The notes beneath the pieces were generated by a model. The model saw only the letters and a list, made by a program, of their open reading frames with translations. It did not search any database and was not told the origin of the DNA. From Runella rosea (GTDB taxonomy: Bacteria; Bacteroidota; Bacteroidia; Cytophagales; Spirosomataceae): DNA of 64,000 nt. The translations under genes and the position numbers were made by a program. This document shows positions 7,804 through 17,009 of this stretch, one piece after another. The stretch lies in the NCBI RefSeq assembly GCF_003325355.1, contig NZ_CP030850.1, positions 6,746,954-6,810,953 of the forward strand. The letters run 5' to 3'. Every line of letters starts with the position of its first letter. Position 1 is the first letter of the stretch.

Positions 7804-9561
7804 TTATTTGATCACTATATCATACGGCAAGCGGGCTTGGGTGCCTTGCATTTGTTGCAGTTTCTTCAAGACTTTGAGGTAAGGAGCGAAATCACCTAAT
7901 TTTTGTTGCATCAGTTGCTCTTCGGCGTCACCAGTGAATTTATTGATGAGCTGTTCTACCATATTTTTCTCCGCAGGGTATTTGATACGATAGTCACCGT
8001 CTTTCAATTTAGCGGCTTTGGCGGCTACCTGAATGGCTTTGTCCAATCCACCAAATTCGTCAATTAGCCCATTTTCTTTGGCTTCCTTACCCGACCAAAC
8101 CCGTCCTGAAGCCAAAGTTTGAAGTTTGGCAAGTGGCATTTTACGGCCTTCGGCGGCTTTGCGCGTAAAAATGCCATAAATGTTTTCGGTGCTCTTTTGC
8201 AAACGATTGTTCTCAAAAGGAGTCATGTCACGGGTTACCGAAGGCCAATCGGCGTGGGCGTTGGTGTTGACGCGGTCGAAGGTAATACCCAATTTATTGC
8301 GGAAGGTATCTTCAAAGTTGAACAGTACGCTGAACACCCCAATAGAGCCAGTAATCGTGTTGGGTTGAGCTACAATTTTATCGCAGCCCATCGCCATGTA
8401 GTAGCCGCCAGAGGCTGCTACGTCCGACATGGAAGCAATCACGGGTTTTTCCTTACGGGTCAGTTGCACTTCGCGCCACATAACATCAGACGCCAGGGCG
8501 CTGCCTCCTGGAGAGTTAATTCTAAGGACTACCGCTTTTACTTTTTTGTCTTTGCGCGCCTTACGAAGTTCTTCCATGATGGTTTCGGAGCCAATATTTC
8601 CGTCGTTGCTTTTGCCCGACATAATGGCGCCTTCTCCGATAATGACCGCAATTCTGCGGTCAGATGGCCCTTCCTTTATGAGTTTATCGGCTTTGATGTA
8701 TTTGCCAAGGCCAACAAATTTGATTTTATCGTCCTCCTTCAGTTTCAGCTCATTTTTTAGTGAAGTTTCTACTTCATCATAATAACCCACGTGGGTGATG
8801 AGCTTATACTTGAGGGCATCTTGAGGTGCATCTATGGATAAAGAATCAGCCAGATTTTTGAGTTGAGCGGCAGAGATACCCCGCGATTTAGCAATATTTT
8901 CAACGGCGTGGTTAAAAATGGTGTTAATCAAAACCTGATTCTGCAACTTGCTGGCGTCGCTCATGTTTTCGCGGAAGAAAGGCTCCACGGCGCTTTTATA
9001 TTCACCTACCCGAAACACCAACGGCTTTATCTCAAGTTTGTCAAGAGTTCCTTTGTAGAAATCATATTCGGCACTCAGTCCGTTCCATTCCATTCCTCCA
9101 GCGGGGTTGAGGTATATTTTGTCGGCAACAGATGCCAAATAATAGGCTTTCTCGGTCATTACCTCCCCGTAGGCGTACACAAATTTCTTCGATTTCTTGA
9201 AATCAATGATGGCATCGCGAATTTCTTCGGCCGAGGCCCAGCCAACCATCGGGTATTGAACGTCCAAGTAAACGCCCTGGATGTTGGGGTCGAGTTTGGC
9301 ATTGGCCAAGGCAGATTTAATATCAAGCAGGCCAATGACATCTCCTTGCCCGCCTGTGAGCTCGGCAAAAGGGTTGTCGACTGAAACTTCCTGAATTGAA
9401 TTGTTTAAATTTAATTTAAGAACAGAGTTTTTCTCAACGTTGGTTTTTTCTTCCGATGAGCCGAGCGCAGCCGCTAAACCAATGAACAAAAAGAAGCCCA
9501 GTAACGAGAAAAGGAATAAACCGACGATGGTTGCGAAAACATATTTAATGAACTGCCACAT
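7804..9561 (-). CDS. sppA: Signal peptide peptidase SppA, 67K long type
   Basis: A 585-residue tandem-domain peptidase. A membrane anchor spans residues 8-34. The catalytic lysine is Lys189 in RVGEYKSAVEPF and the nucleophile is Ser354 in INSPGGSALAS, together giving the Ser-Lys dyad formed between the two halves. The length matches the long E. coli-type enzyme rather than the short archaeal/Bacillus form. It cleaves leftover signal peptides in the membrane after secretion. It is a single gene with its own terminator at 7750-7786; no regulatory site was recognised upstream. Confidence 0.95.
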   Translation of the reverse strand: MWQFIKYVFATIVGLFLFSLLGFFLFIGLAAALGSSEEKTNVEKNSVLKLNLNNSIQEVSVDNPFAELTGGQGDVIGLLDIKSALANAKLDPNIQGVYLDVQYPMVGWASAEEIRDAIIDFKKSKKFVYAYGEVMTEKAYYLASVADKIYLNPAGGMEWNGLSAEYDFYKGTLDKLEIKPLVFRVGEYKSAVEPFFRENMSDASKLQNQVLINTIFNHAVENIAKSRGISAAQLKNLADSLSIDAPQDALKYKLITHVGYYDEVETSLKNELKLKEDDKIKFVGLGKYIKADKLIKEGPSDRRIAVIIGEGAIMSGKSNDGNIGSETIMEELRKARKDKKVKAVVLRINSPGGSALASDVMWREVQLTRKEKPVIASMSDVAASGGYYMAMGCDKIVAQPNTITGSIGVFSVLFNFEDTFRNKLGITFDRVNTNAHADWPSVTRDMTPFENNRLQKSTENIYGIFTRKAAEGRKMPLAKLQTLASGRVWSGKEAKENGLIDEFGGLDKAIQVAAKAAKLKDGDYRIKYPAEKNMVEQLINKFTGDAEEQLMQQKLGDFAPYLKVLKKLQQMQGTQARLPYDIVIK

Positions 9562-9846
9562 AAACGATTGGGTAATTAAGTGATTTTGAAATTAAGGGGT
9601 AAAGTCAGAATGAACCTGAGGTTTGTGCTTCTGCTTATAATACGATGGGTAACTTGATTTGGTTGGTTGAATAACAAACAAAAGTACGGTTTTGGTGGGC
9701 GAGGCGGAGGTGTTTATGTTAAATGGCGGTATCGGTTTACGAAAGGGAATATGTTTACACGAATTTTTGGAACCAAAATCCTTAAAGTTTCTTAACGCGC
9801 TCGGAACGTGTCAGACTGCTGAGTAGCTTGCCGAAAATTCAATTTT

Positions 9847-10158
9847 ATGCTTTCTGCCGTTTGGCTTTTTTATCGTCAGTTTTGGTTTTTTACGAATGCC
9901 GTTTCGTGGGGAGGGTGGCTAATGGCTCAAGTACCTTTGGGCGACGACTTGTGGCTGCTGTTTGGGCCGCTTTTCTGGCTTAAATTAGTCACTTTTGGCG
10001 TTGTTTGGTATTTTATGTACACATTTTCGCGTCAAAAATATCTTTTCTACCAAAACATGGGGCATTCCGTTCTACGCCTTTTTGTGGGGGCTTTTTGCCT
10101 TGATATCTTGTTGTTTTTCAGCATGCTGGCATTCATCAATTGGTTAATTCACGTATGA
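9847..10158 (+). CDS. Small membrane protein coupled to an ABC ATPase
   Basis: A 103-residue very hydrophobic protein with three likely membrane segments (about 3-22, 35-58, 75-100) and a Trp-rich N-terminal half. No family is recognised. Its stop overlaps the start of the ATPase gene as ATGA (10155-10158), a typical sign of translational coupling, so it may be the membrane partner of that ATPase. It is shorter than normal ABC permeases, so it might alternatively be an unrelated neighbour. Confidence 0.6.
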   Translation: MLSAVWLFYRQFWFFTNAVSWGGWLMAQVPLGDDLWLLFGPLFWLKLVTFGVVWYFMYTFSRQKYLFYQNMGHSVLRLFVGAFCLDILLFFSMLAFINWLIHV

Positions 10159-10814
10159 AATTCTTCAAAAGTTTGGAAGCCGATAGCATTGAACTTGCTT
10201 ATGGCGAACGAAAAATTCTGCAAAGCATTTACCTGAAAATGCCCTTTGGCGAAGTAACGGCCATTTTAGGGAGGAATGGTTGTGGAAAATCAAGCTTACT
10301 GCAAATCATTTTCGGGACCTTGAAGCCCGTATTTAAGTCGGTGCGTTGGGACGGGCGTTTCGTTGAATTTCCCTATCGAGAGCATCACCTCGTGCGGTAT
10401 TTGCCGCAACACCACCTCACGCCGCCCTCTCTGCGGGTACAGGAGACGTTTAAATGGTATGATTCTCTGGTGGATGATTCTTTCGGTGAAAGATGGCAAG
10501 TGGTTAAAAACAAGCGTTTTGGTGAACTGTCGGGCGGGGAGAGGCGGTTTTGGGAAACGTTATTGATTCTTTTTTCACCCGTTCAATACGTTTTGTTGGA
10601 TGAGCCTTTTTCGCACCTTTCACCCATTTATGTGGAGGAGTTGAAATGGCTGATTACGTCCCAAAAGGCCCAAAAAGGAATCCTCATCACCGATCACCTT
10701 TACCGAGACGTTTTGGACATTGCCGATCAAAGCTATTTTTTACAAAATGGCACGACTTATTTGTTAACCAATCCACTCCGTGATTTGATGGATAGGGGGT
10801 ATATTCCTGAGTGA
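10155..10814 (+). CDS. ABC transporter ATP-binding protein
   Basis: About 219 residues from ATG 10155. It has Walker A GRNGCGKSS, the signature LSGGERRFWE, Walker B YVLLDEPFSHL and the H-loop ITDH, all intact, so it should hydrolyse ATP. The Q-loop segment (RYLPQHHLTPP) is also visible. ATG 10155 is chosen over the upstream TTG because it overlaps the preceding stop by 4 nt. No canonical permease or binding protein is present; the only candidate membrane partner is the 103-residue protein just upstream. The transported substrate is unknown. Confidence 0.85.
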   Translation: MKFFKSLEADSIELAYGERKILQSIYLKMPFGEVTAILGRNGCGKSSLLQIIFGTLKPVFKSVRWDGRFVEFPYREHHLVRYLPQHHLTPPSLRVQETFKWYDSLVDDSFGERWQVVKNKRFGELSGGERRFWETLLILFSPVQYVLLDEPFSHLSPIYVEELKWLITSQKAQKGILITDHLYRDVLDIADQSYFLQNGTTYLLTNPLRDLMDRGYIPE

Positions 10815-10943
10815 TAAAATGAAGGCTATTTGCGCAAAAATTCGTTACTTTGTCGCTTGGTTCTGGTTAAGAAAAAAGAGGAAAGGATTGAGAGAATTGA
10901 GCCTGACTTTTTACCTCTTAGCCCCTAACTCTAAAACAAAAAA

Positions 10944-11747
10944 ATGGCAAACGGAATTTTACAAGGGAAACGCGGCATCATTTCGGGTGCGCTTGATGAA
11001 AACTCAATCGCGTGGAAAGTAGCAATGAAAGCGAAAGCCGAAGGTGCAACTTTCACGCTGACAAACGCCCCTATTGCAATGCGGATGGGCGAAATTAATA
11101 AATTGGCGGATGCCTGTGAGGCCGAAATTATCCCCGCAGATGCTACTTCCATTGAAGAAATCGAAAACCTTTACACCAAATCCATTGATGTATTGGGGGG
11201 GAAAGTAGACTTTGTGCTTCACTCCATTGGTATGTCGCCAAACATCCGTAAGGGACGCCCGTACGGAGATTTGAATTACGATTGGTTTCTGAAAAGTATT
11301 GATGTATCGGCGTTATCGTTTCATAAATTTTTGCAGGTAGCCGAAAAAATGGATGCCATCAACGAATGGGGTAGCGTAGTGGCCTTGTCGTACATGGCAG
11401 CACAACGGACGTTTCCTTTTTATACCGATATGGCGGAGGCAAAAGCCATGCTTGAGTCGATTGCCCGCAGCTACGGGTACCGTTATGGTAAAGCAAAAAA
11501 TGTACGGGTCAATACCGTTTCTCAATCACCTACCAAAACTACGGCAGGGTCAGGAATTGGCGGCTTTGATAAATTTTATGATTTCGCAGAAAAAATGTCT
11601 CCCCTTGGCAATGCTTCAGCTGACGATTGCGCCAATTATGTGGTGATGATGTTTTCTGATTATACCCGCATGGTGACCATGCAAAATCTTTTCCACGACG
11701 GAGGTTTCTCCATGATTGGCGTTTCGGAAGAACTGCTTCAGGGATAA
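10944..11747 (+). CDS. fabI: Enoyl-[acyl-carrier-protein] reductase (NADH)
   Basis: A 267-residue FabI. The N-terminal motif GALDENSIAW replaces the classical SDR glycine motif, as in FabI. The catalytic set Tyr150, Tyr160 and Lys167 has the FabI spacing Y-x9-Y-x6-K. The C-terminal DGGFSMIG closes the cofactor site. It performs the last reduction step of each fatty-acid elongation cycle in the cytoplasm. It stands alone, 129 bp after the ABC gene, with a terminator just past the stop. No obvious resistance-type change could be judged by eye. Confidence 0.96.
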   Translation: MANGILQGKRGIISGALDENSIAWKVAMKAKAEGATFTLTNAPIAMRMGEINKLADACEAEIIPADATSIEEIENLYTKSIDVLGGKVDFVLHSIGMSPNIRKGRPYGDLNYDWFLKSIDVSALSFHKFLQVAEKMDAINEWGSVVALSYMAAQRTFPFYTDMAEAKAMLESIARSYGYRYGKAKNVRVNTVSQSPTKTTAGSGIGGFDKFYDFAEKMSPLGNASADDCANYVVMMFSDYTRMVTMQNLFHDGGFSMIGVSEELLQG

Positions 11748-11753
11748 AAAATA

Positions 11754-11801
11754 AGTCCATCGTTTATAGTTTTCACTACGAACGATGGACTCGTTTTTTT
11801 A
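11754..11801 (+). terminator. Bidirectional terminator between fabI and the DUF1080 gene
   Basis: Arms AGTCCATCGTT (11754-11764) and AACGATGGACT (11781-11791), perfect 11 bp, then a T-run to 11801. It lies between two converging genes. Confidence 0.8.
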
Positions 11802-11814
11802 CGGCGTCAAATTT

Positions 11815-12510
11815 CTACAACTCGCGAATACGAATATTACGGAACCACACTTTATCGCCGTGGTCCTGAATCGCTATTTTTCCTTTCGCAAATTTTGCGA
11901 AACCTTCCCACGTTTTGAATTTGCTATTGGCTACGAGTTTGTCCCATTCTGGTCCTTTGGTGGGAAACGTTACCATCTGCTTACCGTTCAACCAGAAAGT
12001 ACCTTGGCCTTTGTCAATTTTCATTTTGGCTTTATTCCATTCGCCCGCAGGTTTTACGGCACTGAAATCAGCTGGAGGAATCATGTCATATAACGAACCC
12101 GCTTTGTGGTTGCCATTTTTGCCAGCAAGTGCATCTGGGTGCTTGGCATCGTCGAGTACCTGCATTTCGGGGCCAGTACTATAAGGACAGCAGTATTTTT
12201 TATCTTCTACCACGCCCCACATCACGCCGCTATTTCCTTTTTCGGAGATTTTCCACTCCATTTCCAACTCAAAATTCTCGAATTCAGCATCGGTGACAAG
12301 GTCACCACCGCCTCTTCCGGTCAAGACCATGGCGCCATCTTCAATTTGCCATTTGTCAGAAATAGGTTGTCCTTGCTTGTTATAAGCGTGCCAGCCGCTG
12401 AAATCCTTACCGTTGAAAAGGTTTTGCCATTTACCTTTTTTCTGAACGAAGCCACAAGTCAACATCAGCGTAACCGCTGCTAAAACGAGTGAAAACTTTA
12501 CTTTTTGCAT
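11815..12510 (-). CDS. DUF1080 (3-keto-disaccharide hydrolase domain) lipoprotein
   Basis: A 231-residue protein. The N-terminal signal ends in a possible lipobox LTCG. The rest is one DUF1080 domain with the hallmark NLFNGKDFSGW near the start, GGGDLVTDAEFENFELEMEWK, the GNSGVMWG turn, TGPEMQVLDD, and the C-terminal WFRNIRIREL. This concanavalin-like fold is abundant in Bacteroidota and is annotated as 3-keto-disaccharide hydrolase or carbohydrate-binding. Expected location is periplasm or outer membrane. It is monocistronic and flanked by terminators on both sides. The substrate is not known. Confidence 0.88.
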   Translation of the reverse strand: MQKVKFSLVLAAVTLMLTCGFVQKKGKWQNLFNGKDFSGWHAYNKQGQPISDKWQIEDGAMVLTGRGGGDLVTDAEFENFELEMEWKISEKGNSGVMWGVVEDKKYCCPYSTGPEMQVLDDAKHPDALAGKNGNHKAGSLYDMIPPADFSAVKPAGEWNKAKMKIDKGQGTFWLNGKQMVTFPTKGPEWDKLVANSKFKTWEGFAKFAKGKIAIQDHGDKVWFRNIRIREL

Positions 12511-12534
12511 AATAGTGGAAAAATGATGATTGAG

Positions 12535-12569
12535 AAAAAAAATGAGCAGTAGATATATCTACCACTCAT
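12535..12569 (-). terminator. Terminator of the Rieske-DUF5777-YceI operon
   Basis: A 28-bp palindrome made of ATGAG (12542-12546), the perfect core GTAGATATATCTAC (12549-12562) and CTCAT (12565-12569), with two mismatched pairs. On the minus strand it is followed by eight T, giving a factor-independent terminator 60 bp past the YceI stop. Confidence 0.75.
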
Positions 12570-12629
12570 CAAAGAATATCCGCCCAAAACTATACTGTAC
12601 TTTCAAGAATTGCAAACACTGTATACATC

Positions 12630-13187
12630 CTATTTTTTACTAACGTAGGGGGCGAGACTGTACTTATTCTTCACTTGAATCGTCTGTGCAATCTTCATAA
12701 AGACCACCTTTGGTACTTCAATGTTGTGCTCGGTCAAGGCCACTTCAAAATCTGTCGTAAGCCCGATTGAGCCCTGTGCAACGGTGATTTTACCTTTAAA
12801 TGTCCGTGGTTTAGACACCCCGTGGAGGTTGAAATCGCCAGTGGCGGAGATGTCGTAGGTGCCGTTTTTGGTGAAATCAATCTTTTCGTTGATTTTTCCT
12901 TTAAAGACCGCCTTGGGGTATTTGGCCGATTCAATGTAGTTTTCATTGAAATGCTCCTGCATGAGTTTGTTCGGAAAATCAAACTGTTTCATGTTCATCT
13001 GCACCACAATGTCGTTGGTGGAAGTGTTGAGAATCGCTTGCCCGAATTTGTTCACTGCCGCAATGTTTTCAACGGGTGTTTCCGAGAAAAAACTCGTTTC
13101 CCCGTTGCTCGTTGAATACAAATTCTGAGCATTTAGGTAGCCAAGCGACGCGAAAGAAATGGATAAAATGATGATGATTGTTTTCAT
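12630..13187 (-). CDS. YceI family periplasmic lipid-binding protein
   Basis: A 185-residue protein with a signal peptide ending about ALNAQ/LNAQ. The mature part carries YceI landmarks: SFFSETPVENIAA, the HFNENYIESAKYPKAVFKG segment, and the GDFNLHGVSKPRTFKG strand. The YceI lipocalin-like barrel binds long polyprenoid chains. Last gene of a minus-strand operon behind the DUF5777 barrel and the Rieske protein, with a clear terminator after it. This three-gene set suggests a shared redox or lipid-carrier function in the envelope, which is inference. A second, more divergent YceI lies at 17071..17685. Confidence 0.88.
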   Translation of the reverse strand: MKTIIIILSISFASLGYLNAQNLYSTSNGETSFFSETPVENIAAVNKFGQAILNTSTNDIVVQMNMKQFDFPNKLMQEHFNENYIESAKYPKAVFKGKINEKIDFTKNGTYDISATGDFNLHGVSKPRTFKGKITVAQGSIGLTTDFEVALTEHNIEVPKVVFMKIAQTIQVKNKYSLAPYVSKK

Positions 13188-13225
13188 GGCATAGTAAGTT
13201 TAACCCATTAAGTAAAGAAAAAAAG

Positions 13226-14134
13226 CTATTTCATCATTCCTTTGGCGCGTTTGTCAAAACTGAACGTTCTTGAAACGTTGAAACCCCAGCGAATGTCTCC
13301 TTTGCCCCAACTACCCGAAGTATCTCCGATAAATTGCTTTTCGACCATGCCCGAGGAATTGGTGAAGTGTAGTTGAAACACGTGGCCACCCGTCTCAATG
13401 TCTACACCGATTGCGAGCGAATTGCCGTACGGGTCGCCAAGGGCATTTTCGAGGTCTTTTTCACGAAATGCCCAATAATACTCCGCATTCAAAGACAAAC
13501 GTTTGTTGAGTTTCATTCTCCCGCCAAATCCTAACGCAAAAAGTGCCCGTTCTTGCGCGGCAGTCGCCACGCGGTTGCGGTACAAAAACGTGGGATTGAG
13601 CTGCAACGACAAGCGTTCGCTAAACTTACGGGCAATCAAAAGTTGAGTGCAATAAGACGTTTTGTCTTGGGTCGAAAGGTCTTTATCCAGTGTTTCAATG
13701 ACCGTACTCGCAAATGCTGTTACTGAGAAGGGCATGTTTCGAGTACCCGTCGACTGTCGAAGAAGCTTGGCTTTGGCCAAAAAATCAAAGGTTTTCTGAA
13801 CACTGCTTCGCCCAAAACCAATCGTTACATTATCGGTCAAACCGTATTCAAATCCCAAACGAATGGTGGAATAATCAAGTCCGAAAAGATTGTATGCCCC
13901 TGAGTTCAGACGGTCAAAACGGTGATGAATGATAAAGTCCAAGTGATTTTTCTTGACGGTTTCCACAGAATGCCCGTTGATAATACGCGTCCCTTTGAAA
14001 GTGGCCGTTGTATAATCCGTTGTTTTAGGCTCGTTTTCTTCGAGCATTTTTGTTAAATCTTCCTGCGCTTTTACGTCAATTGTACTCATCAACAACAACG
14101 CGGTAACTACTGAAGCAAGTGCTTTCATACACAT
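13226..14134 (-). CDS. DUF5777 family beta-barrel protein
   Basis: A 302-residue protein with a signal peptide (ALASVVTALLLMSTIDVKA). The mature region shows repeated amphipathic strands with DUF5777 landmarks: FKGTRIINGHSVETV, LDFIIHHRFD, GAYNLFGLD, and the C-terminal GDIRWGFNVSRTF. The family is an outer-membrane barrel of Bacteroidota often found next to YceI and c-type cytochrome or Rieske genes, as seen here. MCMK gives two near starts (14134 and 14128). It is the middle gene of the operon; the exact substrate or electron partner is unknown. Confidence 0.8.
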   Translation of the reverse strand: MCMKALASVVTALLLMSTIDVKAQEDLTKMLEENEPKTTDYTTATFKGTRIINGHSVETVKKNHLDFIIHHRFDRLNSGAYNLFGLDYSTIRLGFEYGLTDNVTIGFGRSSVQKTFDFLAKAKLLRQSTGTRNMPFSVTAFASTVIETLDKDLSTQDKTSYCTQLLIARKFSERLSLQLNPTFLYRNRVATAAQERALFALGFGGRMKLNKRLSLNAEYYWAFREKDLENALGDPYGNSLAIGVDIETGGHVFQLHFTNSSGMVEKQFIGDTSGSWGKGDIRWGFNVSRTFSFDKRAKGMMK

Positions 14135-14188
14135 TTAGTTAGGGTCTTTACTTGTTTTTTGGGGAACGCAATGATAGAAATGAATCGT

Positions 14189-14689
14189 TTAAGCGCTAAC
14201 GGTCAATGTATTACCATCGGTGCTTAATTTGGCCGAATAGACCGTCAAAGCTTTGGTTGCGGGGCCCATTTCTACGGCACCCGTCGTGCTAAATTCTGAC
14301 CCGTGATTGCTGCAAAAGAAGTCGTTTTGTGCCGAGCGGTAGCCTACGGTTGTTCCTTCATGGGTACAGGCTTTTGACAGGGCAACCATGGTTCCTTTGG
14401 CATTGGCTACGATTACGCTTCCTACCGTTACAAAGTTACCTACTGTTTTAAGGGTGGCGAAGTCGGTGCTCGTTAAGTTTAAGGTGAAATTAATTGCTCC
14501 TTTACTCAAATCAGCGTTGCCAGTCAAACCGGCAGAGGTTGTCGGGGTTGTCGGAGTTGGAGTAGGGTCATCACTGCCCGAAGAGCAGGCGGTCATGGTT
14601 GTACCTAAGCAATAAAAAGCCATCAGTGCACTGCTGCTAAGCCCTAATTCGCGCAGGAATTGCCCTCTTTTCATGGTTGTCTGTTTCAT
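14189..14689 (-). CDS. Rieske 2Fe-2S lipoprotein
   Basis: A 166-residue protein read from the Met at 14689. It begins with a basic, Tat-like stretch (MKRGQFLRELGLSS), then a hydrophobic region and lipobox MTAC (Cys35). A Pro/Thr-rich linker leads to a single Rieske domain. The cluster ligands are present as CTH (Cys108, His110) and CSNH (Cys126, His129), with 15 residues between the boxes. It is a small periplasmic electron carrier rather than a full bc1 or dioxygenase subunit, since no partner subunits are nearby. First gene of the operon with DUF5777 and YceI. An upstream start at 14737 exists but adds 16 residues before the export signal. Confidence 0.85.
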   Translation of the reverse strand: MKQTTMKRGQFLRELGLSSSALMAFYCLGTTMTACSSGSDDPTPTPTTPTTSAGLTGNADLSKGAINFTLNLTSTDFATLKTVGNFVTVGSVIVANAKGTMVALSKACTHEGTTVGYRSAQNDFFCSNHGSEFSTTGAVEMGPATKALTVYSAKLSTDGNTLTVSA

Positions 14690-14836
14690 GTTAACCCAAA
14701 AGTTTGTTTTGTGATAAGAATATGTTTGTACAGGCATTTACGAGTTTAAACCGTTTCCGGTTGCGTTGAGTACGCTTTTTTTTACACGGAGGAGGATAAA
14801 GGCTTTGTAAACAGCAGAATCGAGCTTTAGGTCTTC

Positions 14837-15745
14837 TTAAAAAAGCGAACCTTGGATTACTTTGGGGCGGATGTGAGGAGGTTGGAGCGATAGCCCGCAG
14901 TGAAGGTTTAGTTGCTCGACCCAGTACTTGGTCAATTCGGGGGCGTTGATGTTTTCGCCGCAGTGGACAAAAATATAAGCTGTTTGGAGGCCTTGAGCAT
15001 ACCAGCCCTTTAGGCGCTGTACCCAGGCGTCGACCCGCGTAAAATCGGTTGGGTGTAGTTCATTGCCTACAAAACGCAGGGTCAGGGTGGGAGAAGTAAG
15101 GCTCATGTGCAACGCATCCCGACGGCCCGCAACGTCCGACATCACAGTACCCATGCCCAGTTTATGGAGCATTTCGATGGTTTTTTGCCAAATAGATTCA
15201 TTTGAAAACCAATCGGGGTGACGAAACTCAACCGAAATGGGAAAATTGGGTGGAAGTTGCTTTAAAAAAGCGGATAAAGTGTGAAATTGAGACGTATCAA
15301 AAGCGGGACCAAGCTGTAAAAAGGTTGTACCTAGATGCTCTCCCAGCCCTAAAACAGATGAGGTAAACTCCTGACTCAAGTGTTCACAACCTTTGAGTTG
15401 GTACTCATGACTGATGGATTGGGGCCATTTGGGGCAAAAACGAAAACCCGGAGCCGCCGCGTCTACCCAACGCTGAATGGTGGTTTCCGAGGGAATTTGA
15501 TAATGCGTAACGTTTAGTTCAATCGTGTTGAACTGACGGGTATAGTGGTATAAAAAATCCTTTTCTTTCGCCGTCGTAGGGTATATTTTCCCGACCCATT
15601 CTTTATTGGCCCAAATGGGAGGGCCGATATAACAACGTGGTGGTTCAGAGGTTTTAAAAGAAGGTAGCACCTGACCAGTAAAAGGGTGGTCGGGCGGTAA
15701 GTTGAAATTAACTTTTGAAATATCGTCTACTTTCCCAAAATCCAT
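14837..15745 (-). CDS. DUF72 family protein (YecE-like)
   Basis: A 302-residue protein matching DUF72 along its length: PTTAKEKDFLYHYTRQFNTIELNVTHY near residue 70, FCPKWPQSISHE, LGPAFDTSQFHTL, PISVEFRHPDWF, and the C-terminal YIFVHCGENINAP. DUF72 proteins have a TIM-barrel fold; the function is not established. The gene is monocistronic. An N-terminal extension of about 45 residues (PPDHPFTGQVLPSF) precedes the usual domain start, as in other Bacteroidota members. Confidence 0.85.
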   Translation of the reverse strand: MDFGKVDDISKVNFNLPPDHPFTGQVLPSFKTSEPPRCYIGPPIWANKEWVGKIYPTTAKEKDFLYHYTRQFNTIELNVTHYQIPSETTIQRWVDAAAPGFRFCPKWPQSISHEYQLKGCEHLSQEFTSSVLGLGEHLGTTFLQLGPAFDTSQFHTLSAFLKQLPPNFPISVEFRHPDWFSNESIWQKTIEMLHKLGMGTVMSDVAGRRDALHMSLTSPTLTLRFVGNELHPTDFTRVDAWVQRLKGWYAQGLQTAYIFVHCGENINAPELTKYWVEQLNLHCGLSLQPPHIRPKVIQGSLF

Positions 15746-15800
15746 GATGAACGTATAATCTGCCGCAAATTAAGAAAATGCGGAGGAAGAAAACAGCACA

Positions 15801-16925
15801 TTATTTTACCCGAGCATCTTCCGAATAAACCCCCGCCTCCCGTCGTCCGTCGCGGTGATAGAAAGCGCCTTGGCCGTTGCGTTTGCCATTTTCGTAAATT
15901 CCCACAAAACGATCTCCATCGGCGTAGTAGTAAGTGCCTTTGCCGTGGGGAAGGTTGTTTTGAAACAACCCCACGTATTTATCGCCGTTGGGGAAATAGT
16001 AGGCTCCGTATCCCGTGCGTTGGTCGGTTCGAAAATCTCCCTTGTATTTCATTTTACCTTCTGGATAGTACTGAACACCCGTACCGTGGCGTTTACCGTA
16101 CCGAAAGTCACCTTCGTAGCGTTCGCCACTTTCGTGCACATAAATTCCTAGTCCATTATCACAATTTCCAGCCACGCATCCTACATTTTCATCTTCGGGT
16201 TCTTCGGGAGTGGCTGAGACTGCCACTGGGCGGGAGGGTGTGGCAGGTACCGTAGACTGCGGAGTACGATTCGAAATCTGTGGACCAGAGGAGTTTGGTT
16301 TTTGAGCGTTTGACAGTATCCCAGCGGCATCTACCCATCCTTGGCGTATGGCTTCTACGCGGGTTGCCTTCGCAGGGTGAGAATACGTAGGCTTGTCGTC
16401 GCCGAGGGTTTTGATGGCTACCAAAGCCTCTTCAAGCGAAGCCCCAAGGCGCTGCATGACAAAGCCAGAGAAGCGGTCTGCCTCCAATTCTTTTTGGGGG
16501 CGACTACCTTTGCCGTCGATGGTATGCCCCTGCAAATGATGGCCGATTTCGTGGGCTACAATACTGATGGCCGACCAGTCGGTTTGCGTGACATTCTCGA
16601 CGCGTTTCATAAAAGCACCATCATACACAATGTACCGCTGTCCATCCACCACCGTTGCAAAGCAGTTTTCGGTATTGGGGCACTCTACCACTACAAAGTT
16701 TCGTAGCAGACCTACTTGCCTCAAAATCTGATCCACTACCTCCTCGGCGTGTTGATTAGAACGAAAGCTTAGGTAATTGCAAATTTCTTTGGGTGTTTGG
16801 AGTTGTTTGTAGCCAAAATAATGGCACACAAAATCGTCGTCCTCTTCCTCCGTTGCGGGTGAAGTTTGGGCTTGAGCGTAAGAAAAAGTTGAAAGGGCTG
16901 TTAATAGGCAGAATAAGCTTTTCAT
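15801..16925 (-). CDS. Secreted M48-like metalloprotease fused to MORN repeats
   Basis: A 374-residue protein from ATG 16925, chosen because a signal peptide (KSLFCLLTALSTFSYAQA) follows at once; the longer frame to 17024 adds 33 residues before it. Domain 1 has the zinc-metallopeptidase motif HEIGH (125-129) and a downstream KELEAD segment with the likely third zinc ligand, as in M48-like or neutral zinc peptidases. A proline/serine-rich linker (about 205-240) joins it to about five MORN repeats of 23 residues (GERYEGDFRYGKRHGTG, GDKYVGLFQNNLPHGKG, GDRFVGIYENGKRNGQG). MORN repeats bind lipids or proteins. The combination suggests a membrane-tethered or substrate-docked periplasmic protease. 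Monocistronic. Confidence 0.8.
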   Translation of the reverse strand: MKSLFCLLTALSTFSYAQAQTSPATEEEDDDFVCHYFGYKQLQTPKEICNYLSFRSNQHAEEVVDQILRQVGLLRNFVVVECPNTENCFATVVDGQRYIVYDGAFMKRVENVTQTDWSAISIVAHEIGHHLQGHTIDGKGSRPQKELEADRFSGFVMQRLGASLEEALVAIKTLGDDKPTYSHPAKATRVEAIRQGWVDAAGILSNAQKPNSSGPQISNRTPQSTVPATPSRPVAVSATPEEPEDENVGCVAGNCDNGLGIYVHESGERYEGDFRYGKRHGTGVQYYPEGKMKYKGDFRTDQRTGYGAYYFPNGDKYVGLFQNNLPHGKGTYYYADGDRFVGIYENGKRNGQGAFYHRDGRREAGVYSEDARVK

Positions 16926-17009
16926 GAAGTGTGCAGTTAGCGGTAAAGGCGGATTGCATTTCTTGATTAAATAACGCCTATCCCGAAAAAATAGTACGTT
17001 TGAAACAAA

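Noticed and set aside
10819..11022. Plus-strand ORF between the ABC gene and fabI
   Set aside because: It overlaps the fabI start in another frame and has no family features.
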